From contig NZ_CP081153.1 of assembly GCF_025140835.1 (NCBI RefSeq), forward strand, positions 1,488,001-1,552,000: 64,000 bases of DNA. Reading direction: 5' to 3'. Position numbers and translations under genes: made by a program. The first letter of the stretch is position 1. Every line of letters starts with the position of its first letter. Below are positions 24,564 through 32,588 of the stretch, piece by piece. This DNA is from Aliiroseovarius sp. M344 (GTDB lineage: Bacteria; Pseudomonadota; Alphaproteobacteria; Rhodobacterales; Rhodobacteraceae). The notes below the pieces were generated by a model that worked only from the letters and a program-made list of their open reading frames with translations, did not search any database and had not been told where the DNA came from.

Positions 24564-25127
24564 CTAGCTCCCTTGGCGTTTGTGTGCTTTCTGCCCCTTC
24601 CGATACCACTCAATAACGGTATCGACTTGGACGTTGGGATCATTACCCATGTATTCCTCGATGTACCGGACGGCTCCGGCCTTCCGCCCGTCGACCAGAG
24701 GTCCACCGGGACCGTCTGGATCGAGCCATGCGTTTATGATGGCAAAGACGGACTTAGGGTGATGCTTGGGCCATTGTTCACCCACCAACCCAAGTGCTGC
24801 GTGGGCGGAGGCAGGTGACAAGCTACCCAGAGGTCCAAGGTCTCCGAGAACCTTGCCAGCTACGCCTCGCAAGTAAGCCGACACCCAAGTCGGTAACGGC
24901 TGTGCTGGGTCGTGCCACTCAAGATACTCCCAAGCCCGAAAAGCTTGCTCCCGCGAGTAACGCCTGCCGCTTGGTGCACCGGTGCTATCATCGCTGTCCA
25001 TGGGCCTTTCAGGCTGGAAATCTCCGAGTTCCTTCTCGAACGCGATACGCTCTTGGGGCGTCAACTCGTTCGGCTCAATCCCCTCAAGGGGCGTCAGCTT
25101 GTTAGGTTCGCGCCCCTGCTGTCCCAT
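24564..25127 (-). CDS. Hypothetical protein (187 aa), leftward gene of element B
   Basis: No family recognised. The N-terminus has two near-identical phrases, EPNKLTPLEGIEPNELTPQE, then a disordered acidic stretch (DSDDSTGAPSG), followed by a compact helical region beginning RRYSREQAFRAWEYLEWHDP and ending with basic KGQKAHKRQGS. It points opposite to the terminase operon, with about 230 gene-free bases between their ends, where I see no clear hairpin. It may be accessory cargo or an interference gene, but nothing in the sequence shows that. Confidence 0.45.
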   Translation of the reverse strand: MGQQGREPNKLTPLEGIEPNELTPQERIAFEKELGDFQPERPMDSDDSTGAPSGRRYSREQAFRAWEYLEWHDPAQPLPTWVSAYLRGVAGKVLGDLGPLGSLSPASAHAALGLVGEQWPKHHPKSVFAIINAWLDPDGPGGPLVDGRKAGAVRYIEEYMGNDPNVQVDTVIEWYRKGQKAHKRQGS

Positions 25128-25223
25128 ATCCCAGACCTCGCTGTGTATGCCAATTAATCACCACGGCCAGCATCCAAACGGAACGTGGCTACCAATTGGC
25201 TTTAAATGAAAGGAGCCATTCCC

Positions 25224-25538
25224 ATGACTACCCATATTGACGAAAAAACCCTCGCATCCATTCCGCACGTGAGCAAGACGCAACTCGCTACGGCACTCGC
25301 GATCTTGAACACAGAAGTCGATGAGTGCGAAGTGACTTTTGAGGCTGGCAGTGTTGTCGTGCGAGGGGTGTGCTTGAATCCGCAAATCGATGAAGATCGC
25401 GCAGTGCTTGCGATTCTTATGGCTGACAAAGAGTTTGGTTTCTCCGTTACGACTGTTGAGAACTTGGCAAAAGAACTGCGAGCTTTGGAGAAGGTTTGGT
25501 TCAAAGCGGGGGTTGAACTCAAGCTGGGGGCGGCATGA
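25224..25538 (+). CDS. Hypothetical small protein (104 aa)
   Basis: AAAGGAG at 25208-25214 supports ATG 25224 (MTTHIDEKTLASIPHVSKTQ). Moderately acidic, with a beta-rich centre (EVTFEAGSVVVRGVCLNP) and a helical C-terminus. No family recognised. It is the first of three small genes joined by ATGA overlaps and ended by a strong terminator. Confidence 0.55.
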   Translation: MTTHIDEKTLASIPHVSKTQLATALAILNTEVDECEVTFEAGSVVVRGVCLNPQIDEDRAVLAILMADKEFGFSVTTVENLAKELRALEKVWFKAGVELKLGAA

Positions 25539-25723
25539 AAACTCAGATGACAGATGAGTTCGCGCTCAAAGAAATTGAAGCTGCAAGGACTGTTTTGCAA
25601 CAGCACTACGACGCTGGTTTCTTGCTGGGTTTCTGGCATGAACAGTATGACGGCTTCCAATATCGGTATGCCGAAGGCGAATACGCTCGGCGCGCCGAGA
25701 TCGAAGCGGAGGACGCGGCATGA
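25535..25723 (+). CDS. Hypothetical small acidic protein (62 aa)
   Basis: Starts inside the preceding stop (ATGA). A single predicted helix-rich protein with aromatic-rich centre (GFLLGFWHEQYDGFQYRYAE) and acidic tail. No family recognised; supported by translational coupling on both sides. Confidence 0.5.
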   Translation: MKTQMTDEFALKEIEAARTVLQQHYDAGFLLGFWHEQYDGFQYRYAEGEYARRAEIEAEDAA

Positions 25724-25854
25724 GTCCAAACGTTCGCGAACGGCTGCGCATCATCAGCCGAGGCCTCGACCGCAACAGCTATGTTCGTTTCAAGCATTGC
25801 GGACGGACCTACATCTTCATGGAAGGTCGATGGTGGACATCGCCCAAAATTTGA
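25720..25854 (+). CDS. Very small basic protein (44 aa)
   Basis: ATG 25720 lies in the stop codon of the previous gene (ATGA) and opens 44 codons, MSPNVRERLRIISRGLDRNS at the start and ending WWTSPKI, nine bases before a terminator hairpin. It is basic and has one Cys. Size and coupling fit small phage regulatory or anti-defence proteins, but no function can be assigned. Confidence 0.45.
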   Translation: MSPNVRERLRIISRGLDRNSYVRFKHCGRTYIFMEGRWWTSPKI

Positions 25855-25862
25855 AAACTACA

Positions 25863-25893
25863 AAACGGGCGGCCATCGAGCCGCCCGTTTTTC
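25863..25893 (+). terminator. Strong intrinsic terminator after the small-gene trio
   Basis: AAACGGGCGGC and GCCGCCCGTTT form a perfect 11-bp stem around the loop CATCGA, running straight into five T. It separates the three small genes from the methyltransferase cassette. Confidence 0.9.
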
Positions 25894-26318
25894 TTCGCCG
25901 CAAGACGCACCGATACGCGCTCATATACCCCCGAAAAAACGCGCGCTGACGGGCGTCTCAGTGTTTTGGGCATCGTCATGCCCGCGAATTCGAACCCTGC
26001 CTTAGACGCGCGCTGCGGGGCGGTGCGTCTGGCCGTGTACGGTCTTGCGCCCAGAGGACGGAGCCACGACCAACTCGACAACCACGATGCCTAGGGCGAC
26101 GCCATGCGGGTAAAAGTAGGCAGGCAGGAGCAGCGCAGTCGTCATTGGTTGATAAATGTATGTTTCATGAGTGCCGGTCGGGCGACCAGATCAACCGGGG
26201 GTGCGGGACGCTGTGGTTTCATCTCATGCCTAGGTTTGCTAAGTTGTCTAAACAGAGCAACAACACTTAGTGCTTAACTGCCTGTTGAGGCTGAGAATAA
26301 GAAGAACGGAATCGCTTG
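25894..26318. other. 425-bp stretch without a supported gene
   Basis: Between the terminator and the methyltransferase start I see no convincing coding frame on either strand. The last 150 bp are more AT-rich and probably hold the promoter of the methyltransferase cassette; I could not fix -35 and -10 elements. Confidence 0.4.
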
Positions 26319-27548
26319 ATGAACCAACTATCCATCTTTGATCAGGAGCAATTCGCAGCAACGGCTGAGGACTTCATCGGAGACCTGACAGGATTTGATC
26401 AGTTTGGGAAGAAAACAGCGGCAGAGACTGTTGACGGTATCCCATACTTGATCAATGAGTTTTGGACGGCTGGTCAACGTCAGGCACATTCCATCCACGA
26501 GGTTTCTTACCGTGCCTGCTTTAAGGCGCAGTTGCCGGAGTTTTTTGTCCAGCGGCTGACCAAGCCCGGTGACGTAGTGTTCGACCCATTCATGGGGCGA
26601 GGGACTACGCCTGTGCAAGCCGCATTGATGGGGCGGCAGGCATATGGAAACGACATTAATCCGTTGTCAGTCTTGCTAACGCGGCCGCGCTTGCGCCCGA
26701 TCAGTTTGCAACAGGTCGCCTCGGCACTTGATACAGTCGATTGGTCGAGGGGGGAGGTTGAGCGCGAAGACCTGCTGGCATTCTATCACCGCGAAACACT
26801 CCAAAAACTGGAAGCGTTGCGGCTCTGGCTGGCTGAACATGCGCCTCTCGGTAGTGATGACATTGACCCCGTTGCAGATTGGATTCGGATGGTTGCAATC
26901 AACCGGCTTTCGGGTCACTCGCCGGGGTTCTTTTCGGGCCGTTCGATGCCACCAAACCAAGCTGTGTCGATCAAAGCGCAATTGAAGATTAACGATAAAC
27001 TGGGGGTCTCGCCGCCGGTGCGCGATGTGGTGGCCGTAATCCTCAAGAAGTCTAAGACGCTACTTAAAAGCGGTTGTGCGCCTAGCCAGGTTCAGTCGCG
27101 GCTGCACACGGGGGCAGCATGGGACACACCGGGCATCGCTGACAGTTCAGTTGATCTTACGGTCACCTCGCCGCCGTTCCTCGATATTGTGCAGTATGCA
27201 GCGGACAATTGGCTTCGATGCTGGTTTGCAGGCATCGACCCGGAAACGGTCGCTATTGACATGCACCGCACAGAGGAAGCGTGGACAGATATGGTGCATC
27301 GCGTGCTTACCGAGCAAGCTCGAATCTTGCGGCCCGGTGGTTTTGTCGCGTTTGAGGTCGGAGAGGTGCGCAATGGCAAGGTTCTGCTCGAACGGCTCGT
27401 CTGGAAGGCCGCTGAGGGTCTGCCATTCAACCGACTAGGCGTGATGGTGAACGATCAGACATTTACCAAGACTGCCAACTGCTGGGGTGTTGCAAACGGT
27501 GCGAAGGGCACAAATACGAACAGGATAGTGCTCTTGCAACGGTTGTAG
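26319..27548 (+). CDS. DNA methyltransferase (SPPF type, N4-cytosine or N6-adenine)
   Basis: The SAM-binding motif VVFDPFMGRGTTPVQAAL lies at about residues 87-104, followed by GNDINPLS, and the catalytic motif TSPPFLDIVQYAADNW lies near residue 283. This motif I before motif IV order, with a recognition region of about 180 residues between them, is the alpha-like arrangement. The SPPF tetrapeptide is most frequent among N4-cytosine enzymes. RPGGFVAFEVGEVR is the later beta strand of the fold. ATG 26319 has AACGGA eight bases upstream and is preferred over the TTG three bases before. Two small genes follow at once in the same direction, one with a PD-(D/E)XK pattern, so this is probably the modification half of a type II restriction-modification cassette. 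Confidence 0.88.
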   Translation: MNQLSIFDQEQFAATAEDFIGDLTGFDQFGKKTAAETVDGIPYLINEFWTAGQRQAHSIHEVSYRACFKAQLPEFFVQRLTKPGDVVFDPFMGRGTTPVQAALMGRQAYGNDINPLSVLLTRPRLRPISLQQVASALDTVDWSRGEVEREDLLAFYHRETLQKLEALRLWLAEHAPLGSDDIDPVADWIRMVAINRLSGHSPGFFSGRSMPPNQAVSIKAQLKINDKLGVSPPVRDVVAVILKKSKTLLKSGCAPSQVQSRLHTGAAWDTPGIADSSVDLTVTSPPFLDIVQYAADNWLRCWFAGIDPETVAIDMHRTEEAWTDMVHRVLTEQARILRPGGFVAFEVGEVRNGKVLLERLVWKAAEGLPFNRLGVMVNDQTFTKTANCWGVANGAKGTNTNRIVLLQRL

Positions 27549-27582
27549 ACTCGACTCTTCTCCCGGTAAGCTGCTTTGCTCT

Positions 27583-28131
27583 GTGATAAAAAGAATCACG
27601 GAGAAACATTTGCCTTACATAGATATTGAAATTACCGCCGAGATGCTCGGTGCGGCGGCGGGGGCTGTTGACGCGGTCAAGGTCAACCGAACGGTGGCCT
27701 CACCCTACGACACGTTGGCTGGGCTGATCGGTGAACTAGCTTTCGCGCAGTGGTTCATTGGGGACTGGCGGCTTCACAACTTTTTAGACACGAAAGGTAA
27801 GGCAGACTTCCTTGATCGCATTGAGGTAAAGACCAGCGCCTTTCCTTTCCGAGACACCCTCAACCTTCTGGTTCGTGAGGACTATGCCGCCAAGCGCAAG
27901 CCGGAGGCTTATGTTCAGACAATAATCGATATCCCAAACCGCGATGCATCAAAATTGGAACCCGGGCTAGTATGCCGTATCGCAGGTTGGACCACGTCCG
28001 CTGCTGTTGATGCCGCGCCGCTCCGCGACTTTGGCGCAAAGGGTGGTGGTCGGGGCGGATACCGCTGCCATCATATCCAGATAAGGAATCTGAGTCCGAT
28101 GCAAACCTTCCCGATTGCAAGGGAGGCCTGA
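27583..28131 (+). CDS. Probable restriction endonuclease-like protein, PD-(D/E)XK fold
   Basis: A 182-residue protein 34 bp after the methyltransferase. The sequence DTLAGLIGELAFAQWFIGDW provides the early Glu helix, and KADFLDRIEVKTSAF supplies the Asp...Glu-x-Lys pair of the PD-(D/E)XK nuclease core (about residues 66-78). The following strands (LNLLVRED, EAYVQTIIDI) fit the fold. I cannot match it to a named enzyme. The start is GTG 27583 or possibly TTG 27610, the latter with ACGGAG nearby. It is followed after one base by a second small protein in the same operon, so the nuclease may be made of two different chains. Confidence 0.65.
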   Translation: MIKRITEKHLPYIDIEITAEMLGAAAGAVDAVKVNRTVASPYDTLAGLIGELAFAQWFIGDWRLHNFLDTKGKADFLDRIEVKTSAFPFRDTLNLLVREDYAAKRKPEAYVQTIIDIPNRDASKLEPGLVCRIAGWTTSAAVDAAPLRDFGAKGGGRGGYRCHHIQIRNLSPMQTFPIAREA

Positions 28132-28132
28132 C

Positions 28133-28615
28133 ATGGAAAAGAGATTCACGATGGCTTGGGATGAGGAAGAGCTTGCCCGCGCGTTCCGGGTGACGCCCAA
28201 GGATGTTCGCGAATACCTCACCGACGGGCGGCGCGTATCCTTCATCATCGAGCGGCGGCTAATGTGGGAAAATCCCGGCTGGCAACTCGCACCCTCGGAG
28301 GGCGCAGGTTACGACCTGCTCGCCCCGGACGGAGCGAAATGGGAAGTGCGCTCGATCACTAGGCAGGGCGTTTACTTCAACCCAAGCAACCAAGTTGGTT
28401 CAGGTCGGGCTTTCAATGAGGAAGGGTTTCAGGCCAAACTCGGTGATATTAAAGGTTTCATTCTCTCCGACATTGTGGGTTTCCCGGTCGTTGATGTGTT
28501 CGTTGTTCCTGTCGAGAACGTGCTTCGGTGGCATGTTGGAAATGCGTTGGGAGCGAACGCAAAGGTCTCACGCAAGAAGTTCCTCGATATTTTGGCACGT
28601 GACATCCGATTCTAG
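28133..28615 (+). CDS. Possible second nuclease subunit or partner of the restriction cassette
   Basis: Begins one base after the preceding gene with GGGAGG at 28121-28126, a strong ribosome-binding site. The centre reads GAGYDLLAPDGAKWEVRSIT, an Asp...Glu-x-Arg pattern reminiscent of a PD-(D/E)XK core with the catalytic Lys replaced by Arg (near residues 60-80). It continues in beta strands (GFILSDI, FPVVDVFVVPVENV). Without a Lys the protein might be inactive, or it might be a specificity or dimer partner of the preceding gene, as in restriction enzymes with two different subunits. The N-terminus (EEELARAFRVTPKDVREYL) could be a small DNA-binding helix-turn-helix. It has no firm family match. 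Confidence 0.5.
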   Translation: MEKRFTMAWDEEELARAFRVTPKDVREYLTDGRRVSFIIERRLMWENPGWQLAPSEGAGYDLLAPDGAKWEVRSITRQGVYFNPSNQVGSGRAFNEEGFQAKLGDIKGFILSDIVGFPVVDVFVVPVENVLRWHVGNALGANAKVSRKKFLDILARDIRF

Positions 28616-28784
28616 CTTACGAGGGCTTCACCAAGCGTCGGGTGGATCAAGACCGAGAACAAAGCCGTGTTCTTCTGCCCGACCTTCGACATGATGAAGG
28701 ATCGACGCTCTGGGGTTACGTGATCGACCATGACCAGAAACACAGGCGTGGCAATGCCTTGCCGAAAGTCGATGCCTGCGCCCG

Positions 28785-28808
28785 CGTTGCAAAATCGTTG
28801 CAAAAACG
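28785..28808. promoter_or_regulatory. Putative integrase arm-type sites near attR
   Basis: Two direct copies of CGTTGCAAAA separated by one base, the same motif pair as at 14,620-14,639 near attL. They lie 52 bp before the attR repeat. Occurrence at both element ends suggests integrase binding. Confidence 0.55.
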
Positions 28809-28813
28809 AAAAA

Positions 28814-28839
28814 GGCGATCCCGGAGGATCGCCATTTTT
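28814..28839 (+). terminator. Intrinsic terminator at the right end of element B
   Basis: GGCGATCC and GGATCGCC form a perfect eight-bp stem around the loop CGGA, followed by ATTTTTG. It ends transcription of the methyltransferase-nuclease operon ahead of attR. Confidence 0.85.
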
Positions 28840-28859
28840 GCTTTACAACCAAGTGGTTG

Positions 28860-28910
28860 ATTGGCTCCGGCGGTAGGGATCGAACCTACGACCAATTGAT
28901 TAACAGTCAA
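28860..28910. repeat. attR: 51-bp direct repeat within tRNA-Asn
   Basis: Identical over all 51 bases to 14,443-14,493. It covers the tRNA-Asn sequence from two bases outside the CCA end to the anticodon stem-loop; identity is lost at 28,911. Confidence 0.93.
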
Positions 28911-28936
28911 CTGCTCTACCGCTGAGCTACGCCGGA
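28862..28936 (-). tRNA. tRNA-Asn (anticodon GTT)
   Basis: Read on the minus strand, 75 bases including an encoded CCA form a standard cloverleaf: acceptor stem TCCGGCG with CGCCGGA, D arm around AGCTCAGCGGTAGAGC, anticodon loop CTGTTAA with GTT, and T arm GTAGGTTCGATCCCTAC. It is intact and serves as the integration target of element B. Element insertion at its 3' end preserved the gene. Confidence 0.95.
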
Positions 28937-28994
28937 ACACGTGGGGCGATATAGCAAGAGCGATTCATAGCCGCAAGTACAATTCCTGTTTTTT

Positions 28995-29918
28995 TCACCC
29001 GACCCGTCGAAATTCTGCGTGGGCCTCGAGCTTAGGGTTTGCGGCGACAATTTCGCGGACCGACAGGTCAATCAGATGGGCAAAGACATTGCGTTCTGCG
29101 GCAGGGATCAATGCCGCAGGGGTGTCCGTGTATATCTTGCGGGTCAATGCCGTGACGGTGGTGGGTTTGCCTTCGGCAAGAGCTGCCAAAATCTCCGCCT
29201 CGCGCGACTGGCGATGCGCGATCAACCATGCCATGCGCGCGGCCGGATCGGTGATCCGTGCGCCGTGTGCCGGGTAATAGACCTTGTCTTGTCGGGCGGC
29301 GAGTTTGGCGCAGGAGGCCATGAAAGCGGTCAGATCACCATCGGGGGGTGAGACCAGAGAGCTGGCCCAGCCCATGACATGATCACCCGTGAAAACAACG
29401 TCTTGCGCAGCAAAGCTGAGATGGTTGGCGAAGTGGCCGGGGGTCCAGATGGCTTCAAATTCGCACCTGCCGGCCTGAAACACTTCGCCATCAGCCACGC
29501 AAATGTCGGGCGTGAACCCGGTGTCCACACCTTCGCCGCCAGACGTCAGCCCGCGCGCGACAAGGTCCTGCATCACCGCGCTGCGTCCGGCAAAGGCGTC
29601 GCCGAAGGCGATCACTGGCGCGCCTGTCGCCTCGGACAGGGGCTTGGCCAAGGGCGAGTGGTCAAGATGGGCATGAGTAACAAGGATCTGTGTCACACGT
29701 TCGCCGCGCGCCAACCCCGACAGGATGGCCTCCATGTGACCCCGATCAGCCGGGCCGGGGTCGATCACGGCCACGTCGCCTTCGCCCAGAACGAAGGTGT
29801 TCGTGCCCCAATATGTCATCGGCGACGGGTTGGGCGCGATGATCCGGCGCAGGCCGGGTTCCAGTGCTGCCATGACACCTACGAGCGGGCGCTCCATCGC
29901 ATTGGTGTTGTCTGCCAT
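28995..29918 (-). CDS. Metallo-beta-lactamase-fold hydrolase
   Basis: The metal-binding motif THAHLDHSPLA (H-x-H-x-D-H) lies near residues 92-98, with further ligands in TPGHFANHLSF and FTGDHVMGW and the final PAHGARI. The C-terminal helical tail with AERNVFAHLIDL is that of LACTB2-like proteins, which are endoribonuclease or glyoxalase-like hydrolases of the beta-lactamase superfamily. The start is placed at 29,918 because GGAGG lies just upstream on the minus strand; the 43 codons before it are not typical. It is the first core gene right of element B and is divergently transcribed from the histidine kinase with 89 bp between. The substrate is not known. Confidence 0.9.
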   Translation of the reverse strand: MADNTNAMERPLVGVMAALEPGLRRIIAPNPSPMTYWGTNTFVLGEGDVAVIDPGPADRGHMEAILSGLARGERVTQILVTHAHLDHSPLAKPLSEATGAPVIAFGDAFAGRSAVMQDLVARGLTSGGEGVDTGFTPDICVADGEVFQAGRCEFEAIWTPGHFANHLSFAAQDVVFTGDHVMGWASSLVSPPDGDLTAFMASCAKLAARQDKVYYPAHGARITDPAARMAWLIAHRQSREAEILAALAEGKPTTVTALTRKIYTDTPAALIPAAERNVFAHLIDLSVREIVAANPKLEAHAEFRRVG

Positions 29919-30007
29919 TGCGGCCTCCGTTCCTTCGAATCCCCAGCGACAGTAACCCTGCGTGGTCGCTGCTTGGCAAGCGGGGCGCTGCGTCATAGGG
30001 TTTGGCC

Positions 30008-31351
30008 ATGGTTCAACTGCCCAAAAACCGCTTTCTTGATTTCGCATGGCTGAAACAGTTCATGCCACGTGGTTTGTATGGACGGGCGGCGATGATTTTG
30101 ATCGTGCCGATCGTGACGTTGCAACTGGTCGTGTCGGTGGTGTTCATTCAAAGGCATTTCAACCGGATCACGGTTCAAATGACATCCGCGGTCGTTTTGG
30201 AGCTGGACTACCTGCTGACCGAGGTCAACGGGGCCGCCACCCCAGACGCTGCCCTGCAAAGCGTCGCGCAGGTGATTGGTCCGCTGGCGATGTCGGTCGA
30301 GCTTCCCGGCGCACCTGTGGATACGACGATCCGCTTGACCGACCTGACCGGCAAGTGGGTGGAGCGAACGCTGCGGGCAGGCCTGCCGAACCTAACCGGG
30401 GTCAATCTGACCTCGTCGCGTCACGGTGTGATCGTCGGTGTCATTTCCAATCATGGCCCCATGCGGGTTGGGTTTTCGCGGGACCGGGTGTCGGCGTCCA
30501 ACCCTCACCAGCTTTTGGTCCTGATGGTGGCGACCGGTATCCTGATGACGCTGATCGCCTATCTCTTTCTGCGCAACCAGTTGCGTCCGATCCGCCAATT
30601 GGCCAAGGCGGCCGAGGCGTTCGGTAAGGGGCAGGTAGTACCTTATAAGTTGGCCGGAGCGACCGAGGTTCGGTCGGCGGGTAAGGCGTTTCTGGACATG
30701 CGCTCGCGCATTGAACGCCAGATCGAGCAACGCACTTTGATGCTGTCGGGAGTCAGCCACGATTTGCGCACACCGTTGACCCGGTTGCGGCTTGGGCTGG
30801 CCATGATCGATGATGACAGTCGTGACGAGCTGGAACGGGATGTCGCGGACATGGAACGGCTGGTGGACCGGTTCCTGAGCTTTGCGCGCTCGGATGCGTT
30901 GGAAGACCAACCTGAGCCTGTGAACCTTGCCGATTTGACCCGCCATCTGGCAGAGAACGCCGCGCGGGCCGGGCAGAATGTGGCTTTGGGAGAGGTCTCG
31001 AACCCGGGCGAACGCCCGTTGCGCCGCGCCGCGTTGGAACGTGCGTTGGAAAACTTGCTGGGAAATGCCACCCGCTATGGCACACATGCGCGTCTGTCGT
31101 TGGTCACCGGGCGCGGCGATCTACGTTTCGTGGTCGAGGATGATGGGCCCGGGATCCCCCCAGAGGCACGTGAGGAGGCGTTGAAACCTTTCGCGCGGCT
31201 CGACAAGGCCCGCAATCAGGACAAAGGGTCGGGTGTCGGATTGGGCCTTGCGATTGCCAATGACATCGCGCGCGGTCACGGGGGGCATCTTCGGTTGGGC
31301 GACAGCGCCGATTTGGGTGGGTTGAAGGTCGAGTTCGTGTTGCCCACTTAG
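30008..31351 (+). CDS. EnvZ-like sensor histidine kinase
   Basis: A membrane sensor kinase with a first transmembrane segment around residues 25-45 (AAMILIVPIVTLQLVVSVVF), a periplasmic domain of about 110 residues, a second segment near 165-185 (LVLMVATGILMTLIAYLFL), a HAMP domain (RNQLRPIRQLAKAAEAF), the phosphoacceptor box SGVSHDLRTPLTRLRLGLAM (His about 251) and an ATPase domain with N box ENLLGNATRYG and G boxes VEDDGPGIP and GSGVGLGLAI. The arrangement is that of EnvZ in alphaproteobacteria. No response regulator gene adjoins it in this window, so its partner is encoded elsewhere. ATG 30008 is used; a TTG six bases upstream is possible. Confidence 0.9.
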   Translation: MVQLPKNRFLDFAWLKQFMPRGLYGRAAMILIVPIVTLQLVVSVVFIQRHFNRITVQMTSAVVLELDYLLTEVNGAATPDAALQSVAQVIGPLAMSVELPGAPVDTTIRLTDLTGKWVERTLRAGLPNLTGVNLTSSRHGVIVGVISNHGPMRVGFSRDRVSASNPHQLLVLMVATGILMTLIAYLFLRNQLRPIRQLAKAAEAFGKGQVVPYKLAGATEVRSAGKAFLDMRSRIERQIEQRTLMLSGVSHDLRTPLTRLRLGLAMIDDDSRDELERDVADMERLVDRFLSFARSDALEDQPEPVNLADLTRHLAENAARAGQNVALGEVSNPGERPLRRAALERALENLLGNATRYGTHARLSLVTGRGDLRFVVEDDGPGIPPEAREEALKPFARLDKARNQDKGSGVGLGLAIANDIARGHGGHLRLGDSADLGGLKVEFVLPT

Positions 31352-31434
31352 CCGCCTTCAGATGTCGCAAACAGGCTCGACAAGCACCGGTTTGCCCGAC
31401 CAACTGCAACAAAGACCAAAACATGGAGTGAAAC

Positions 31435-32196
31435 ATGGCCCAAGCGCACCCCAAATCAGTTCCAAATATCGAGCATTGGCAAGAGCGCGTGGATATGGCG
31501 GCTGCGTTTCGCTGGACCGAACGCCTGAACATGCACGAAGGTGTGGCAAATCATTTCAGTCTGGCCGTGAACTACACGGGCACGCAGTTTTTGATGAACC
31601 CCAACCAGATGCATTTTGCGCGCATCCGTGCCTCTGACCTTCTGCTTCTGGACGCTGAAGACCCAACAACGATGGCGCGCCCGGACGCGCCCGACCCAAC
31701 CGCTTGGGGGTTGCATGGATCAATCCACCGGCTGTGCCCACATGCCCGCTGTGTGATGCATGTGCATTCGATCCACGCAACCGTGCTGGCATCCTTGGCA
31801 GACAGCAGCCTACCGCCGATCGACCAGAACTGCGCGACGTTCTACAACCGCTATGTGATTGATGATGGGTATGGCGGGCTCGCCTTTGAAAATGAAGGCG
31901 CGCGTTGCGCGGCCATGCTCACCGACCCCAAAGTCAAAGTGATGATCATGGGCAACCACGGCGTGCTTGTGATCGGGGACAGCGTCGCTGACACGTTCAA
32001 CCGGCTGTATTACTTCGAACGTGCCGCCGAGACCTATATCCGCGCCTTGCAAACTGGCCAGCCGTTGCGCGTTCTGCCCGACGATGTGGCCGAGAAAACG
32101 GCGCGAGAACTGGAAGACTACCCCGAACAAAGCGAGCGCCATCTGAGCGAGCTCAAGGCCATTTTGGATGACGAGGGAAATAACTACACAGGGTGA
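31435..32196 (+). CDS. Class II aldolase/adducin-family protein
   Basis: This belongs to the family of zinc-dependent aldolases and related epimerases. It shows an N-terminal NHFSLAVN-type substrate region (EGVANHFSLAVNYTG), a central zinc-binding CVMHVHSIHATVLASL (His-x-His near residues 104-106) and MIMGNHGVLVIGDSVADTFN with the third His. The length of 253 residues is normal. The true substrate of this subgroup, which is widespread in Rhodobacterales, is unknown. The gene lies 83 bp after the histidine kinase in the same direction, but the gap suggests separate regulation. A run of gene-free sequence follows. Confidence 0.88.
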   Translation: MAQAHPKSVPNIEHWQERVDMAAAFRWTERLNMHEGVANHFSLAVNYTGTQFLMNPNQMHFARIRASDLLLLDAEDPTTMARPDAPDPTAWGLHGSIHRLCPHARCVMHVHSIHATVLASLADSSLPPIDQNCATFYNRYVIDDGYGGLAFENEGARCAAMLTDPKVKVMIMGNHGVLVIGDSVADTFNRLYYFERAAETYIRALQTGQPLRVLPDDVAEKTARELEDYPEQSERHLSELKAILDDEGNNYTG

Positions 32197-32588
32197 GAGT
32201 GGGCTTATCAGCTGTCCAATCAGACAAAGCAAACCAATGAAGTGCTTGAGTTGTGAGGGATGACGGCTTTGCGGGACAAAGCTACTGTTGGTTCTTAGTG
32301 TCTGCTCGTCCACTTTCCACGCATTGCTGCCTTTTGCAATTGCCGTTGCTCTGCCGCGAGATTGGACTGACTCGGGGCTCTGCTTTCGATGTAGTGACCT
32401 TTAGCAGAAGAAGGCCGCCCCCTTGAACACGCAAATAGTTATTGAGTAGCCTTGCGGCTGTTTTCATTTGTTTTGGCTCGGCGGCCATGCAAATCGATAC
32501 TGCTAGACAATAGACGAAGGAGGTTTCACTCTGGGCGCAAGCAGTCTTACCTGAGTATGGTCCCCAATAGTTAGACCCGAGGCAAACC
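32197..32588. other. 392-bp stretch without a supported gene
   Basis: No convincing reading frame, tRNA or strong hairpin is visible. The 3' end holds AGGAGG near 32518-32523, too far from the next start codon to serve it, and the promoter of the exporter operon is presumably here. Confidence 0.4.

Larger units (their letters stand above)
14443..28910. mobile_element. Phage-satellite-like integrated element (element B) in tRNA-Asn
   Basis: A 14.5-kb unit bounded by perfect 51-bp direct repeats. In order it carries an integrase next to attL, an AlpA-like regulator, a primase-helicase, an iteron-like non-coding block, overlapping unknown genes, a small terminase, a large terminase in two genes, accessory genes, and a DNA methyltransferase with two small nuclease-like proteins beside attR. 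No portal, capsid, protease, tail, lysin or holin genes are visible. Size, integrase-AlpA-primase order and the lack of morphogenesis genes resemble phage-inducible chromosomal islands of Gram-negative bacteria. A deletion remnant of a prophage is the main alternative. The cleanly overlapping genes and the absence of obvious pseudogenes speak against recent decay. Confidence 0.75.

Noticed and set aside
25894..26081. Minus-strand frame after the small-gene trio
   Set aside because: It runs through the strong terminator hairpin and has no ribosome-binding site or family resemblance.
14443..28910. Gene transfer agent (GTA) or ordinary prophage
   Set aside because: A GTA cluster or prophage would show portal, capsid, protease and tail genes after the terminase. 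None are present, and GTAs lack an integrase and att repeats.
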